From contig CALFLJ010000258.1 of assembly GCA_937880335.1 (NCBI GenBank), forward strand, positions 1-14,374: DNA of 14,374 nucleotides, written 5' to 3'. This document shows, one piece after another, positions 7,718 to 14,374 of the stretch (position 1 is its first letter; each line of letters starts with the position of its first letter). Below the pieces are notes generated by a model. That model worked only from the letters and a program-made list of their open reading frames with translations, searched no databases and was not told where the DNA came from. The stretch is from an uncultured Succinatimonas sp. (lineage in GTDB: Bacteria > Pseudomonadota > Gammaproteobacteria > Enterobacterales > Succinivibrionaceae). Position numbers and translations under genes: made by a program.

Positions 7718-7766
7718 AAATAAATTTAACTCTCCACCTAAAAAATTGTTTATGTGGAGAGTTAAA
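7716..7766 (-). terminator. Hairpin terminator between convergent pmbA and plsB/FliL-like units
   Basis: A perfect 13-bp inverted repeat joins 7725-7737 (TTTAACTCTCCAC) and 7754-7766 (GTGGAGAGTTAAA) across a 16-base loop. On the minus strand it is followed by TTTATTTTT, giving a good leftward intrinsic terminator about 20 bp past the FliL-like stop. On the plus strand the downstream sequence is CCAAATTTT. Termination of pmbA there is plausible, because the stem's own edge and the AT-rich flank may serve, but it is less canonical. Confidence 0.8.
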
Positions 7767-7787
7767 CCAAATTTTACTGCTTTAAAT

Positions 7788-8228
7788 TTATTGGTAGATG
7801 TAGTTTAGGAATAGCACATCGTTTATAACAGGGCGACCTATCTTATCTTCTAATAAGCTTGCAAGTCGATCTCGGCATTTTATACGTATATTCTCACGAC
7901 CTTCCATAGAAGAAACAGCAGAAAACTCCTCAGAACCTAAAATAGCAATTACAGCGTCTCTAATTATAGGATCAAGTTCTGAAACAAGTTTAGTGTCACT
8001 ATTACTATTAAGCATCAAGCTTATCTTAACTCTTACATAATGCATCTTATCCTGTGGATTTAGTGTTGCCACATTAGTAGTAAAAGCAGGCTCTAAATTG
8101 TAATACCCAATATCAGATTGGGTATCTATATTAGCAGTTTCATCATCACTATCTTGTGCCCCATAAGCATTAAAGAATATTAGTGAAGAAACGCAAATCA
8201 AAAATAATTTTAAAGATGCTTTAAACAT
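7788..8228 (-). CDS. Exported FliL-like domain protein
   Basis: A 146-residue protein with a basic N-terminus and one hydrophobic segment (about 7-22). A plausible signal-peptidase I site follows AYG or AYGA at 21-24, so it is probably periplasmic, or anchored by that helix if uncleaved. The rest matches the FliL fold as I know it: YYNLEPAFTTNVATL (42-56), MHYVRVKISLML (62-73), LDPIIRDAVIAILGS (85-99), SSMEGRENIRIKCRDRL (106-122), and a C-terminal strand NDVLFLNYIYQ (136-146) like the 'VxFTxFxxQ' end of FliL. True FliL is a stator-associated flagellar protein, but no flagellar gene is near. The ATG overlaps the plsB stop by one base (TAATG) and has AAGGAAAA upstream, so the two are probably co-translated. 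A membrane or envelope role is inferred; the exact function is unknown. Confidence 0.82.
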   Translation of the reverse strand: MFKASLKLFLICVSSLIFFNAYGAQDSDDETANIDTQSDIGYYNLEPAFTTNVATLNPQDKMHYVRVKISLMLNSNSDTKLVSELDPIIRDAVIAILGSEEFSAVSSMEGRENIRIKCRDRLASLLEDKIGRPVINDVLFLNYIYQ

Positions 8229-10684
8229 TAATTTTCCTTAGATTCTTTTAAACTAGGTTTTATTATTTGGTTACCATTTAAAATTCTTACGTCGCGAGCA
8301 CCTAAAAGAGGTTCACAGGCATTAGCAAGTTTTAAGAGCTTTATTCGATTTACAACAATCTTTTTTTCATCATTTAATTTAAAGTATTGATGTCTAATTA
8401 AAGTATCACACATTATCTTAAATAAAATTGGATCTGCAAATTCAGGAGAATTATTTGTTACCTCAAGAGGTAATCTTTTTGCGTAATTTAAGCAGTTATC
8501 AACAAATGTCTGAACATCTATTGTTCCATCTTTTGTGTTTTTTAGGGCTGTTTCTGTTACTAAATAACGAATAAGGTTATGATAAATACAGCGAGATAGA
8601 ATAAAGAACTCTGTATAACCATCACCTGAAACGTAAATCATATTATCGGTTCTGGTAATATAACCTTCTTTTAAAAATGTTTCTAAATATTTATCAATAA
8701 GGTAATCGAGTTCACATTCCTCTACAGGAGCAAATAGTTCGTGTCTCAAAAAATAGAATAAAGACCGAGCATGTGAACGAACATCTTCATGTAATATATG
8801 CCCATTTCTTAAAATAATATTGGCCAGTAATGCTGGTAAGGCAAATAAATGAACGATATTATTCTGAAAATAAGTAAGTTGTAGAGATTGTCCATGGGAT
8901 GGTCTTACAAATTTCATGTCATCACCAACATCATAAACACGGAATTTATTAAGCTCTAAAGCTTGCTGAATAAGAACGTCAGCAGGAGATGTTGGTAATG
9001 ACTTACGTCTATCTTTATCAACTTTTAAAAGTTTTATATAAAGATTTAAACACTTACGCAATTGTCCTGTACTCATTGCATGATCTGGTACGTTCATAAT
9101 GGCCAATGCGCATAAGTTTATTCCATTGATTGTAGCTGCATCATTTAGGTTTATAATTAGCCTTCGTGATAATTGATTGACTGTTTCATGTAACCAGTCA
9201 GGACGTTTTAGTCCTGTAGGATCGATATCATTTCTCCAATTTGGAACGTTAGCATTTAAAAATCTAGTTACAACAACAGGCTTACCAAAAGTTACATATC
9301 CTCGTCCATAATATCTAAAGCGTTTGAAGATACCTAATAATTGTTTTGCACTTTCTTTTGCCTTAGATTGTCCATTAAGTTCCCTCATATAAGAGCTAAC
9401 TTCAGATACGTGTTCATAACCTAAATATGTTGGAATAAAAGCAATCGGGCGTTCCAATCCTCTTAATTGAGCTTGAATGGTCATAGCTACCATGCCTGTT
9501 TTGGGAGGTAAGGTTCTTCCTGTACGCGATCTACCACCTTCGATAAAAAACTCTGTTGCATATCCTCGTTCAAAAAGTAGTGATAGGTATTCGTTAAATA
9601 GTGCAATATAAAAAGTATCGCCCTTCATTTTACGTCTTATAAAATAAGAGCCGCAACGTTTAATTAGTTGTCCCACAGGGAAGAAATTTAGATTATCGCC
9701 AGATGCAACCTGTGGGATTGGAAGTCCCTCATGAAAAATAACAAATGATAGCAAAATGTAATCCATGTGTGAGCGATGGCATGGAATGTAAATAATTTCA
9801 TGTCCCGTTTGTACTAATTTTCTTACACGTTCTGCCCCAAGTATTGTTTGTCCATGATAAATTCTTTTCCATACTAAGGTAATTATTGAGTTTAGGAACT
9901 TCAATAAAGAGTACCTTGTATCTGCAACCATAACGTTATATATGGAACGAGCTTTTTTCTCTAGGTCCTGCGTAGATAATCCTGTTCTTTTACATTCTTC
10001 ATTTATTGCGTTTAATATAGCAGGACGTTTTATTAATGCGTCAATAACCATTTGCCGATTAGGTAATGGTTTACCAATTATCGAGCGAGCTTTTTTTAGA
10101 AAAGAAAGCTTAATCACGCGATGCATTAGATGCTTTTTATTTCTAGCCTTGACGCGTTTCTTAAAATCTAAGGCATTTACAGGATCATCTATGATAGTAC
10201 AGTTATCCCGTCCAGAAAAAATCAGCATTAAGAATTTACGCCAAGATGGTGTTGCAGAATTTACACCACGCAATGCTTTCCCTTCATATCCAGGGTTTCT
10301 TGACCACAGCACAGTAATTGGAAGAATTTGAACATCTTTACCTGTAGCTTCTGAAACATCGAACCAGGAATTGAGAATAGGGCTTATGTGGCACGTTTTT
10401 GCACCTTTGCTTGAAAAGAAACCAGGACGACGCAAATAACAAAGTCGTTTATATTCCTTTCCATTTATGTAAAGGGGACTAAATGGTGATGGGAGGCCTA
10501 GTTTTTGGGTCAGTCTTTCTATACACATCAAGTTTCCAATAGATGATGAGACTGTCATATAAACTATAGGTCTATTATGATCTATTTTTATGTGTTTTAA
10601 AGGTTCATAAGGAATAGGAGTACATGTGGTTGTTAATCTAAACGGCCAATAAAAAACCGCCCTGAGAATTTTATTTAGCAGCAT
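8228..10684 (-). CDS. plsB: Glycerol-3-phosphate 1-O-acyltransferase
   Basis: Inner-membrane enzyme that acylates sn-glycerol 3-phosphate at position 1 using acyl-CoA or acyl-ACP (EC 2.3.1.15), the first step of phospholipid synthesis. It has 818 residues from the chosen start (E. coli PlsB has 807). All four acyltransferase blocks are visible: HRSHMD (303-308, catalytic His303 and Asp308), GSYFIRR (345-351), FFIEGGRSRTG (379-389) and FIPTYLGYE (416-424). The long flanking N- and C-terminal regions also match PlsB rather than the short PlsC/PlsY enzymes. An upstream in-frame ATG at 10750 would add 22 residues, but ATG at 10684 has AAAGGA eight to nine bases upstream and follows a TATAAT-like box, so I chose it. 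It heads a two-gene unit with the FliL-like gene. Confidence 0.96.
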   Translation of the reverse strand: MLLNKILRAVFYWPFRLTTTCTPIPYEPLKHIKIDHNRPIVYMTVSSSIGNLMCIERLTQKLGLPSPFSPLYINGKEYKRLCYLRRPGFFSSKGAKTCHISPILNSWFDVSEATGKDVQILPITVLWSRNPGYEGKALRGVNSATPSWRKFLMLIFSGRDNCTIIDDPVNALDFKKRVKARNKKHLMHRVIKLSFLKKARSIIGKPLPNRQMVIDALIKRPAILNAINEECKRTGLSTQDLEKKARSIYNVMVADTRYSLLKFLNSIITLVWKRIYHGQTILGAERVRKLVQTGHEIIYIPCHRSHMDYILLSFVIFHEGLPIPQVASGDNLNFFPVGQLIKRCGSYFIRRKMKGDTFYIALFNEYLSLLFERGYATEFFIEGGRSRTGRTLPPKTGMVAMTIQAQLRGLERPIAFIPTYLGYEHVSEVSSYMRELNGQSKAKESAKQLLGIFKRFRYYGRGYVTFGKPVVVTRFLNANVPNWRNDIDPTGLKRPDWLHETVNQLSRRLIINLNDAATINGINLCALAIMNVPDHAMSTGQLRKCLNLYIKLLKVDKDRRKSLPTSPADVLIQQALELNKFRVYDVGDDMKFVRPSHGQSLQLTYFQNNIVHLFALPALLANIILRNGHILHEDVRSHARSLFYFLRHELFAPVEECELDYLIDKYLETFLKEGYITRTDNMIYVSGDGYTEFFILSRCIYHNLIRYLVTETALKNTKDGTIDVQTFVDNCLNYAKRLPLEVTNNSPEFADPILFKIMCDTLIRHQYFKLNDEKKIVVNRIKLLKLANACEPLLGARDVRILNGNQIIKPSLKESKEN

Positions 10685-10709
10685 AGCAATATCCTTTTTA
10701 CAAAACCTG

Positions 10710-10720
10710 ATTATATTATA
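10710..10720 (-). promoter_or_regulatory. Putative plsB promoter -10 element(s)
   Basis: On the minus strand TATAATATAAT provides two overlapping perfect -10 hexamers, 26-36 bases before the preferred plsB start. No good TTGACA-like -35 is seen at the right distance, so the assignment rests on the -10 and its position only. Its location downstream of the alternative ATG at 10750 supports the shorter protein. Confidence 0.4.
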
Positions 10721-10897
10721 GTTGTAATAAGTAAAAGACCATAAAAGCAAATTATACTTTTGCGGACCTTACTTGAAAAAAAGCTTCAAAGTTAGCCTTA
10801 GTCTACTATATGAGTAGCTGTTATTATAGATGTTTAGTTTATTAAATATGATTTTGCTTATTTTATAAAAATCAAATAATTAAATAGGATATTTTAA
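10721..10897. promoter_or_regulatory. Divergent intergenic region between plsB and fieF
   Basis: AT-rich DNA that must carry the rightward fieF promoter; several weak TATAAT-like hexamers occur and I cannot single one out. A short inverted repeat, CTACT-ATATG-AGTAG (10803-10817), could be an operator, but it is only five base pairs per arm. The fieF ribosome-binding site is TAGGAT, about eight bases before its ATG. Confidence 0.3.
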
Positions 10898-11818
10898 ATG
10901 TTAAACGGAACCATAATTAAGTCTTTTGATTACAAAACACTTGTTATGTTAGCAGGCTTTGCTTCTGTTGCAACAGCTGTAATATTGATTGCAATAAAAG
11001 GTATTGTTTGGTTTTTTAGTGGATCTACATCAATATTTGCCTCTCTAACAGATTCTATGTTTGACGCTTTAGCTTCTTTTATTAATCTATTAGCATTGCG
11101 CTATTCCTTAACACCACCTGATGACGAGCATCGTTTTGGTCATTACAAATCTCAGTCATTAGCTTCACTAGCTCAGGCTGCTTTTATTGGGGGATCTGCC
11201 GTATTACTTATTTTGCACGGAATTGAACGTATTCAGAAACCACAAATTGTAGAGCATATCGATATAGCTATTTATGTAAGTATTTTTGCTATGGTGATTA
11301 CTGCTTTATTAATTTTGTTTCAAACATATGTTTTTAAAAGTACAAAAAGTGAAGCTATAGGAGCAGATCGTTTTCATTATCTTTCCGATATAGTTTTGAA
11401 TTTAGGTGTCCTTTTATCATTGGTATTAAGTAAGTTAGGTTATGTTTGGGCCGATGGTCTTTTTGCATCTTTAATAGGCTTTTTTATTTTGAAAGGGGCT
11501 TATAGTATTGGTGCGCAAGCTTGTGATACCCTTCTAGATAAAAGTCTAGATCAAGCTGAAATGAATAGGATATCAAAGACCATTTCTTCAGTAAAAGATG
11601 TCATATCTTTCCATGATTTAAAAACTCATAGAGCAGGACCTATGGTGTTTATTCAGGCTCATGTTGTAGTAAAAGGTTGGATGAAAACATGTTGTGCACA
11701 TAGGGTTATAAATGAAGTGGAAGAACGTTTAGAAGAGCTTTATCCTGAATCTGAAATTACAATTCATGTTGAGCCTGATATACCTGAGACTTATAAGGAT
11801 GTTAAATTTAAGGACTAA
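10898..11818 (+). CDS. fieF: Cation diffusion facilitator, FieF/YiiP type divalent metal exporter
   Basis: Inner-membrane proton-coupled exporter of divalent metals (zinc, iron or similar), 306 residues against 300 in E. coli FieF. The known metal sites of YiiP are conserved. Site A is Asp52 and Asp56 (TDSMFD) with His160 and Asp164 (HYLSD). Site B is Asp75, His78 and His82 (PDDEHRFGH). In the cytoplasmic domain His239, His255, His268 and His290 are kept, while the final ligand Asp285 of E. coli is Glu292 here. Site A with the D-D/H-D pattern is typical of zinc- and cadmium-transporting members. Six membrane segments precede a C-terminal ferredoxin-like dimerisation domain from about residue 215. 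The short acidic tail replaces the E. coli end. It is divergent from plsB and co-directional with cysE 62 bp downstream. Confidence 0.94.
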   Translation: MLNGTIIKSFDYKTLVMLAGFASVATAVILIAIKGIVWFFSGSTSIFASLTDSMFDALASFINLLALRYSLTPPDDEHRFGHYKSQSLASLAQAAFIGGSAVLLILHGIERIQKPQIVEHIDIAIYVSIFAMVITALLILFQTYVFKSTKSEAIGADRFHYLSDIVLNLGVLLSLVLSKLGYVWADGLFASLIGFFILKGAYSIGAQACDTLLDKSLDQAEMNRISKTISSVKDVISFHDLKTHRAGPMVFIQAHVVVKGWMKTCCAHRVINEVEERLEELYPESEITIHVEPDIPETYKDVKFKD

Positions 11819-11838
11819 ATTTAGTATAAAAGTGCCGT

Positions 11839-11844
11839 TATAAT
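11839..11844 (+). promoter_or_regulatory. Possible cysE promoter -10 element
   Basis: A perfect TATAAT lies 37 bases before the cysE start in the short fieF-cysE gap. No convincing -35 or extended -10 is present, and no terminator follows fieF, so cysE may instead be read through from fieF. Confidence 0.28.
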
Positions 11845-11880
11845 AAACAAAAACTTTAAATTTTATAAAAGGAATAAAAT

Positions 11881-12726
11881 GTGGGCGAAACTTTAGCTGA
11901 TGTTGAGCAGTTTTTTAATGACTTAAAAAAAGAGGCTTTAGATCTTTATCAAAGAGAACCTATGTTAAGATCCTTTTTGGATAAAGCTGTATTAAAAAGT
12001 CGAGATTTTGGGCATAGTTTGGGAAGAATGATCGCCCACGAGTTAGCCTCAGATGATATGGTGCGAACTGAGATATTTCAGGTTTGTGCACAAGCTTATA
12101 CTGATTGTCCTTGTATTTTATCCTATGCAGTTTCTGACATATTAGCAGTTAAGTCTCGTGATCCTGCGTCAACTTCAATTTTGAGTATTTTTTTATATTT
12201 AAAAGGGCCGAAGGTTCTTCAGGCCTGGAGAGTTTCTCACTGGTTATGGGAAAATAATCGTAGAGAATTATCTTTGTTTTTCCAAAGTAGAATTTCAAGC
12301 CATTTTACTGTAGATATTCACCCTGCAGCTAAAATTGGTTGTGGCATTATGTTAGATCACGCCTCAGGTATTGTAATAGGTGAGACTGCAGTTGTTTCTG
12401 ACACAGTTTCATTATTACATGATGTGACTTTAGGTGGTACAGGAAAGGAACAAGGAGATCGTCATCCTAAAGTTGGTAAAGGTGTAATGATTGGTGCTGG
12501 TGCTAAAGTTTTAGGAAATATAAAAATAGGCGAGGGTGCTATTGTAGGAGCCGGTTCAGTAGTATTAAGAGATGTTCCAGCTCATACGACTGTGGTTGGT
12601 GTTCCTGCTCGTGTTGTTGGAAGACCTGCAGATACAATGCCGTCCTTAGCTATGGATCAAACCTTACAAGATATGGATACCAATAGTGAACCTTTGTGTC
12701 CTGCTATTGAAATTAAACGAATTTAG
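11881..12726 (+). CDS. cysE: Serine O-acetyltransferase
   Basis: Cytoplasmic enzyme that makes O-acetyl-L-serine from serine and acetyl-CoA (EC 2.3.1.30), the committed step of cysteine synthesis; 281 residues versus 273 in E. coli. The N-terminal helical domain (about 1-140) includes YLKGPKVLQAWRVSHWLW. The C-terminal left-handed beta-helix is built from hexapeptide repeats from about 145 to 245. The catalytic pair is Asp145 and His160 (DIHPAAKIG, MLDHASG), equivalent to Asp143 and His158. GGTGKEQGDRHPK is the acetyl-CoA/active-site loop. The last residue is Ile, the conserved anchor that inserts into CysK to form the cysteine synthase complex. The start is GTG, preceded by AAAGGA about seven bases upstream; the ATG overlapping it two bases earlier is out of frame and soon stops. 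The PTS gene begins 40 bp downstream without a terminator. Confidence 0.96.
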   Translation: MGETLADVEQFFNDLKKEALDLYQREPMLRSFLDKAVLKSRDFGHSLGRMIAHELASDDMVRTEIFQVCAQAYTDCPCILSYAVSDILAVKSRDPASTSILSIFLYLKGPKVLQAWRVSHWLWENNRRELSLFFQSRISSHFTVDIHPAAKIGCGIMLDHASGIVIGETAVVSDTVSLLHDVTLGGTGKEQGDRHPKVGKGVMIGAGAKVLGNIKIGEGAIVGAGSVVLRDVPAHTTVVGVPARVVGRPADTMPSLAMDQTLQDMDTNSEPLCPAIEIKRI

Positions 12727-12766
12727 CGCAGATATATAAAATCTTAAAATTTATTAGGTGAGCATT

Positions 12767-14374
12767 ATGCGGATCCGGGATTTATTAAATGATAAAGAAG
12801 TTCTTCTTAAGGCTAAGCCTAAAACTAAAGAGGAAGCTATAAATTTGCTTGTCGATCTATTAGTCAACAGCGATTGTATAAATAATGCTGATAGATTTAG
12901 AAGGGCTGTTTTTGATCGAGAAAGTAAAGGATCAACAGGTCTCGGTGAGGGGGTTGCAATTCCCCATGCTAAGAGTGTAAGTGTAGTAAAACCAGGCCTA
13001 GCCGCTATGGTAGTTCCATCTGGTGTAGATTTTGAGAGTTTGGACGGTAAAGATGCACGCTTATTCTTTTTAATTGCATCTCCTCACCAGGCAAGCAATG
13101 ATCATGTTGATGTTCTAGCTCGCTTATCTACCTTACTTATTGATGAAAATTTTAGAAATTCTTTGGTTAATTCAAAAACAGTTAGTGAATTTTTAGGATA
13201 CATCGACAAAGCTGAAGGAATTGAAATAGAACACGAACAAGAAAAAGCTCAAGCCAGTCAATCTCAAGAGCAAAAATCAGATGACAATAAAAAACATGTT
13301 CGACAGTATGACCTTGTGGCTGTTACAGCGTGTCCTGCTGGTTTATCTCATACATATATGGCTGCAGAATCTATTGAGCATTGTGCTCATGAAATGGGGC
13401 TATCTATCAAGGTTGAGGCAGATGGGGCTGCAGGTAATCGTAATAGACTTTTGCCAGAAGATATTGCCAATGCAAAAGCAGTGATTGTAGCTGCTGACCG
13501 TATGGTTGAAATGGACCGTTTCATCGGCAAGCCTTTAGTTAGGGTTGGTGTCGTAAGTGGCATTCGTATGCCTGATAGGTTAATTGCAAAAGCGCTGGAT
13601 CCTGCTTGCCCTATTTACACACCAGGACAGATGACGGAGAGCTCATCTTTTCTGATGCGTTTATATAGACATCTTATGAGTGGTCTTACTTATATTATGC
13701 CTCTTGCAGCAACGGCCGGTATACTCTCAGCATTTTCCAGACAAACCTGGTTGCAAGGGAGTAATTTGGGGATATTTTTAGATAGTATTGGCTATAGCTT
13801 AGGTACTCTATTATTTCCTGTATTAGGAGCTTTTATAGCTTTTTCTATTGCCGGACGCATGGCGTTAGTTGCTGGGTTTATCGGTGGTGTGATGGCAGAT
13901 TTAGGAGATGCCGGGGTTATAGGTGCGGTTATAAATGGATTTTTGGGTGGTGGTGGGGTTGCATTTTTATCATCAAGGTTTGGTCAAAGATTTTTAAAAG
14001 GGCATGATGCTATGATCGCTCTTTTAGTTTATCCTCTTTTAGGAGCCTTAGGTACAACTCTAATAGCGCAATTTATTACAAATCTTCCAGCAGCATTTAT
14101 AAATGGCCAGATAGAGTTTATGTTACTTCATGCTCCGATCTTTATTATAACGATTTTGGGGGCGATCTTAGGGGGAATGATGTCTGCTGATATGGGGGGA
14201 CCTTGCAATAAAATTGCATATGCAAGCGGAGTTCTTCTTTTAGCTGATTGTTTACCTGAATCTCAACCTGGGGGGCAAATTATGGCTGCTGTAATGGCTG
14301 GAGGCATGGTCCCACCTCTAGCTGCAGGATTAGCTTCTTTAATTGCGAGAAAATATTTTACAAGACATGAGCGC
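12767..14374 (+). CDS. PTS permease of the fructose family, EIIA-EIIB-EIIC fusion, 3' end beyond window
   Basis: Membrane sugar phosphotransferase that takes up and phosphorylates its sugar; 536 codons are visible and the frame is open at the window end. The EIIA domain spans about 1-145, with the phosphorylated His67 in GEGVAIPHAKS. A polar Gln/Glu/Lys-rich linker (about 150-178) follows. EIIB runs from about 181 to 280, with phosphocysteine Cys189 in VTACPAGLSHTYMAAE. EIIC starts near 297 with HLMSGLTYIMPL and includes MGGPCNKIAYASG (476-488), the fructose-family GGPxNK motif, and GGMVPPLAAG. The A-B-C order differs from E. coli FruA and is found in MngA (mannosylglycerate) and many fructose permeases, so the sugar is uncertain. 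The start has AGGTG six bases upstream. A GTG at 12758 is in frame but lacks its own ribosome-binding site. No sugar kinase or regulator is in view. Confidence 0.92.
   Translation, partial: MRIRDLLNDKEVLLKAKPKTKEEAINLLVDLLVNSDCINNADRFRRAVFDRESKGSTGLGEGVAIPHAKSVSVVKPGLAAMVVPSGVDFESLDGKDARLFFLIASPHQASNDHVDVLARLSTLLIDENFRNSLVNSKTVSEFLGYIDKAEGIEIEHEQEKAQASQSQEQKSDDNKKHVRQYDLVAVTACPAGLSHTYMAAESIEHCAHEMGLSIKVEADGAAGNRNRLLPEDIANAKAVIVAADRMVEMDRFIGKPLVRVGVVSGIRMPDRLIAKALDPACPIYTPGQMTESSSFLMRLYRHLMSGLTYIMPLAATAGILSAFSRQTWLQGSNLGIFLDSIGYSLGTLLFPVLGAFIAFSIAGRMALVAGFIGGVMADLGDAGVIGAVINGFLGGGGVAFLSSRFGQRFLKGHDAMIALLVYPLLGALGTTLIAQFITNLPAAFINGQIEFMLLHAPIFIITILGAILGGMMSADMGGPCNKIAYASGVLLLADCLPESQPGGQIMAAVMAGGMVPPLAAGLASLIARKYFTRHER

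Noticed and set aside
8157..8228. Lipoprotein signal in the FliL-like protein because of Cys12 in LFLIC
   Set aside because: Only 11 residues precede that Cys, too short for a lipoprotein signal peptide, and the hydrophobic segment continues past it.
9942..10331. Open frame of 129 codons on the plus strand, antisense to plsB
   Set aside because: PlsB is conserved across this stretch on the minus strand; the antisense frame has no ribosome-binding site or recognisable motif, and such shadows are common.
10685..10750. 22-residue N-terminal extension of PlsB from the ATG at 10750
   Set aside because: The extension lacks family similarity, its start has no evident ribosome-binding site, and a good -10 box and ribosome-binding site favour the ATG at 10684.
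13281..13484. Open frame of 67 codons on the plus strand within the PTS gene, suggesting a frameshift
   Set aside because: The EIIABC frame reads without interruption from 12767 to the window end through EIIA, EIIB and EIIC motifs, so there is no frameshift and this is a chance frame.

Overview
The window is AT-rich DNA (roughly one third G+C by eye) that reads as chromosome of a gammaproteobacterium. PlsB, PmbA/TldE, FieF and CysE all align by eye with their enterobacterial counterparts over almost their full length. The strong AT bias, the saccharolytic gene content and the lack of respiratory genes would fit a gut or rumen member such as the Succinivibrionaceae, but that placement is inference. 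No rRNA, tRNA, CRISPR array, intact mobile element or phage gene is visible.

Bases 1-4821 hold the 3' part of a pentose-uptake operon: the end of a permease gene (cut by the window edge), a double-domain ABC ATPase, a second permease, a small intercistronic hairpin, and L-arabinose isomerase (araA). A strong rho-independent terminator follows. One fused ATPase with two different permeases resembles the YtfR/YtfT/YjfF type of furanose importer more than AraFGH, which has one permease. The substrate is most likely L-arabinose or a related sugar, because araA is in the same transcription unit. The binding protein, araB and araD are not in view.

Bases 4822-5256 are non-coding. They hold a possible scrap of a decayed transposase and a terminator for the leftward gene that follows. 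That gene (5257-6255, minus) is a BASS-family transporter. It is divergent from pmbA/tldE (6362-7717, plus), one half of the TldD/TldE peptidase.

Bases 7725-10684 are a leftward two-gene unit: plsB (glycerol-3-phosphate acyltransferase) and, overlapping its stop codon by one base, a small exported protein with a FliL-like domain. A 13-bp hairpin separates this unit from the convergent pmbA. Divergent from plsB lies a rightward cluster: fieF (cation efflux), cysE (serine acetyltransferase) and a PTS EIIA-EIIB-EIIC permease of the fructose family that runs off the right edge. cysE and the PTS gene are only 40 bp apart with no terminator between them.

I found no convincing undescribed system. 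The points most worth a second look are the translationally coupled plsB/FliL-like pair, the ABC ATPase in which every lesion falls on one of its two composite catalytic sites, the hairpin and start-site arrangement before araA, and the possible transposase remnant.
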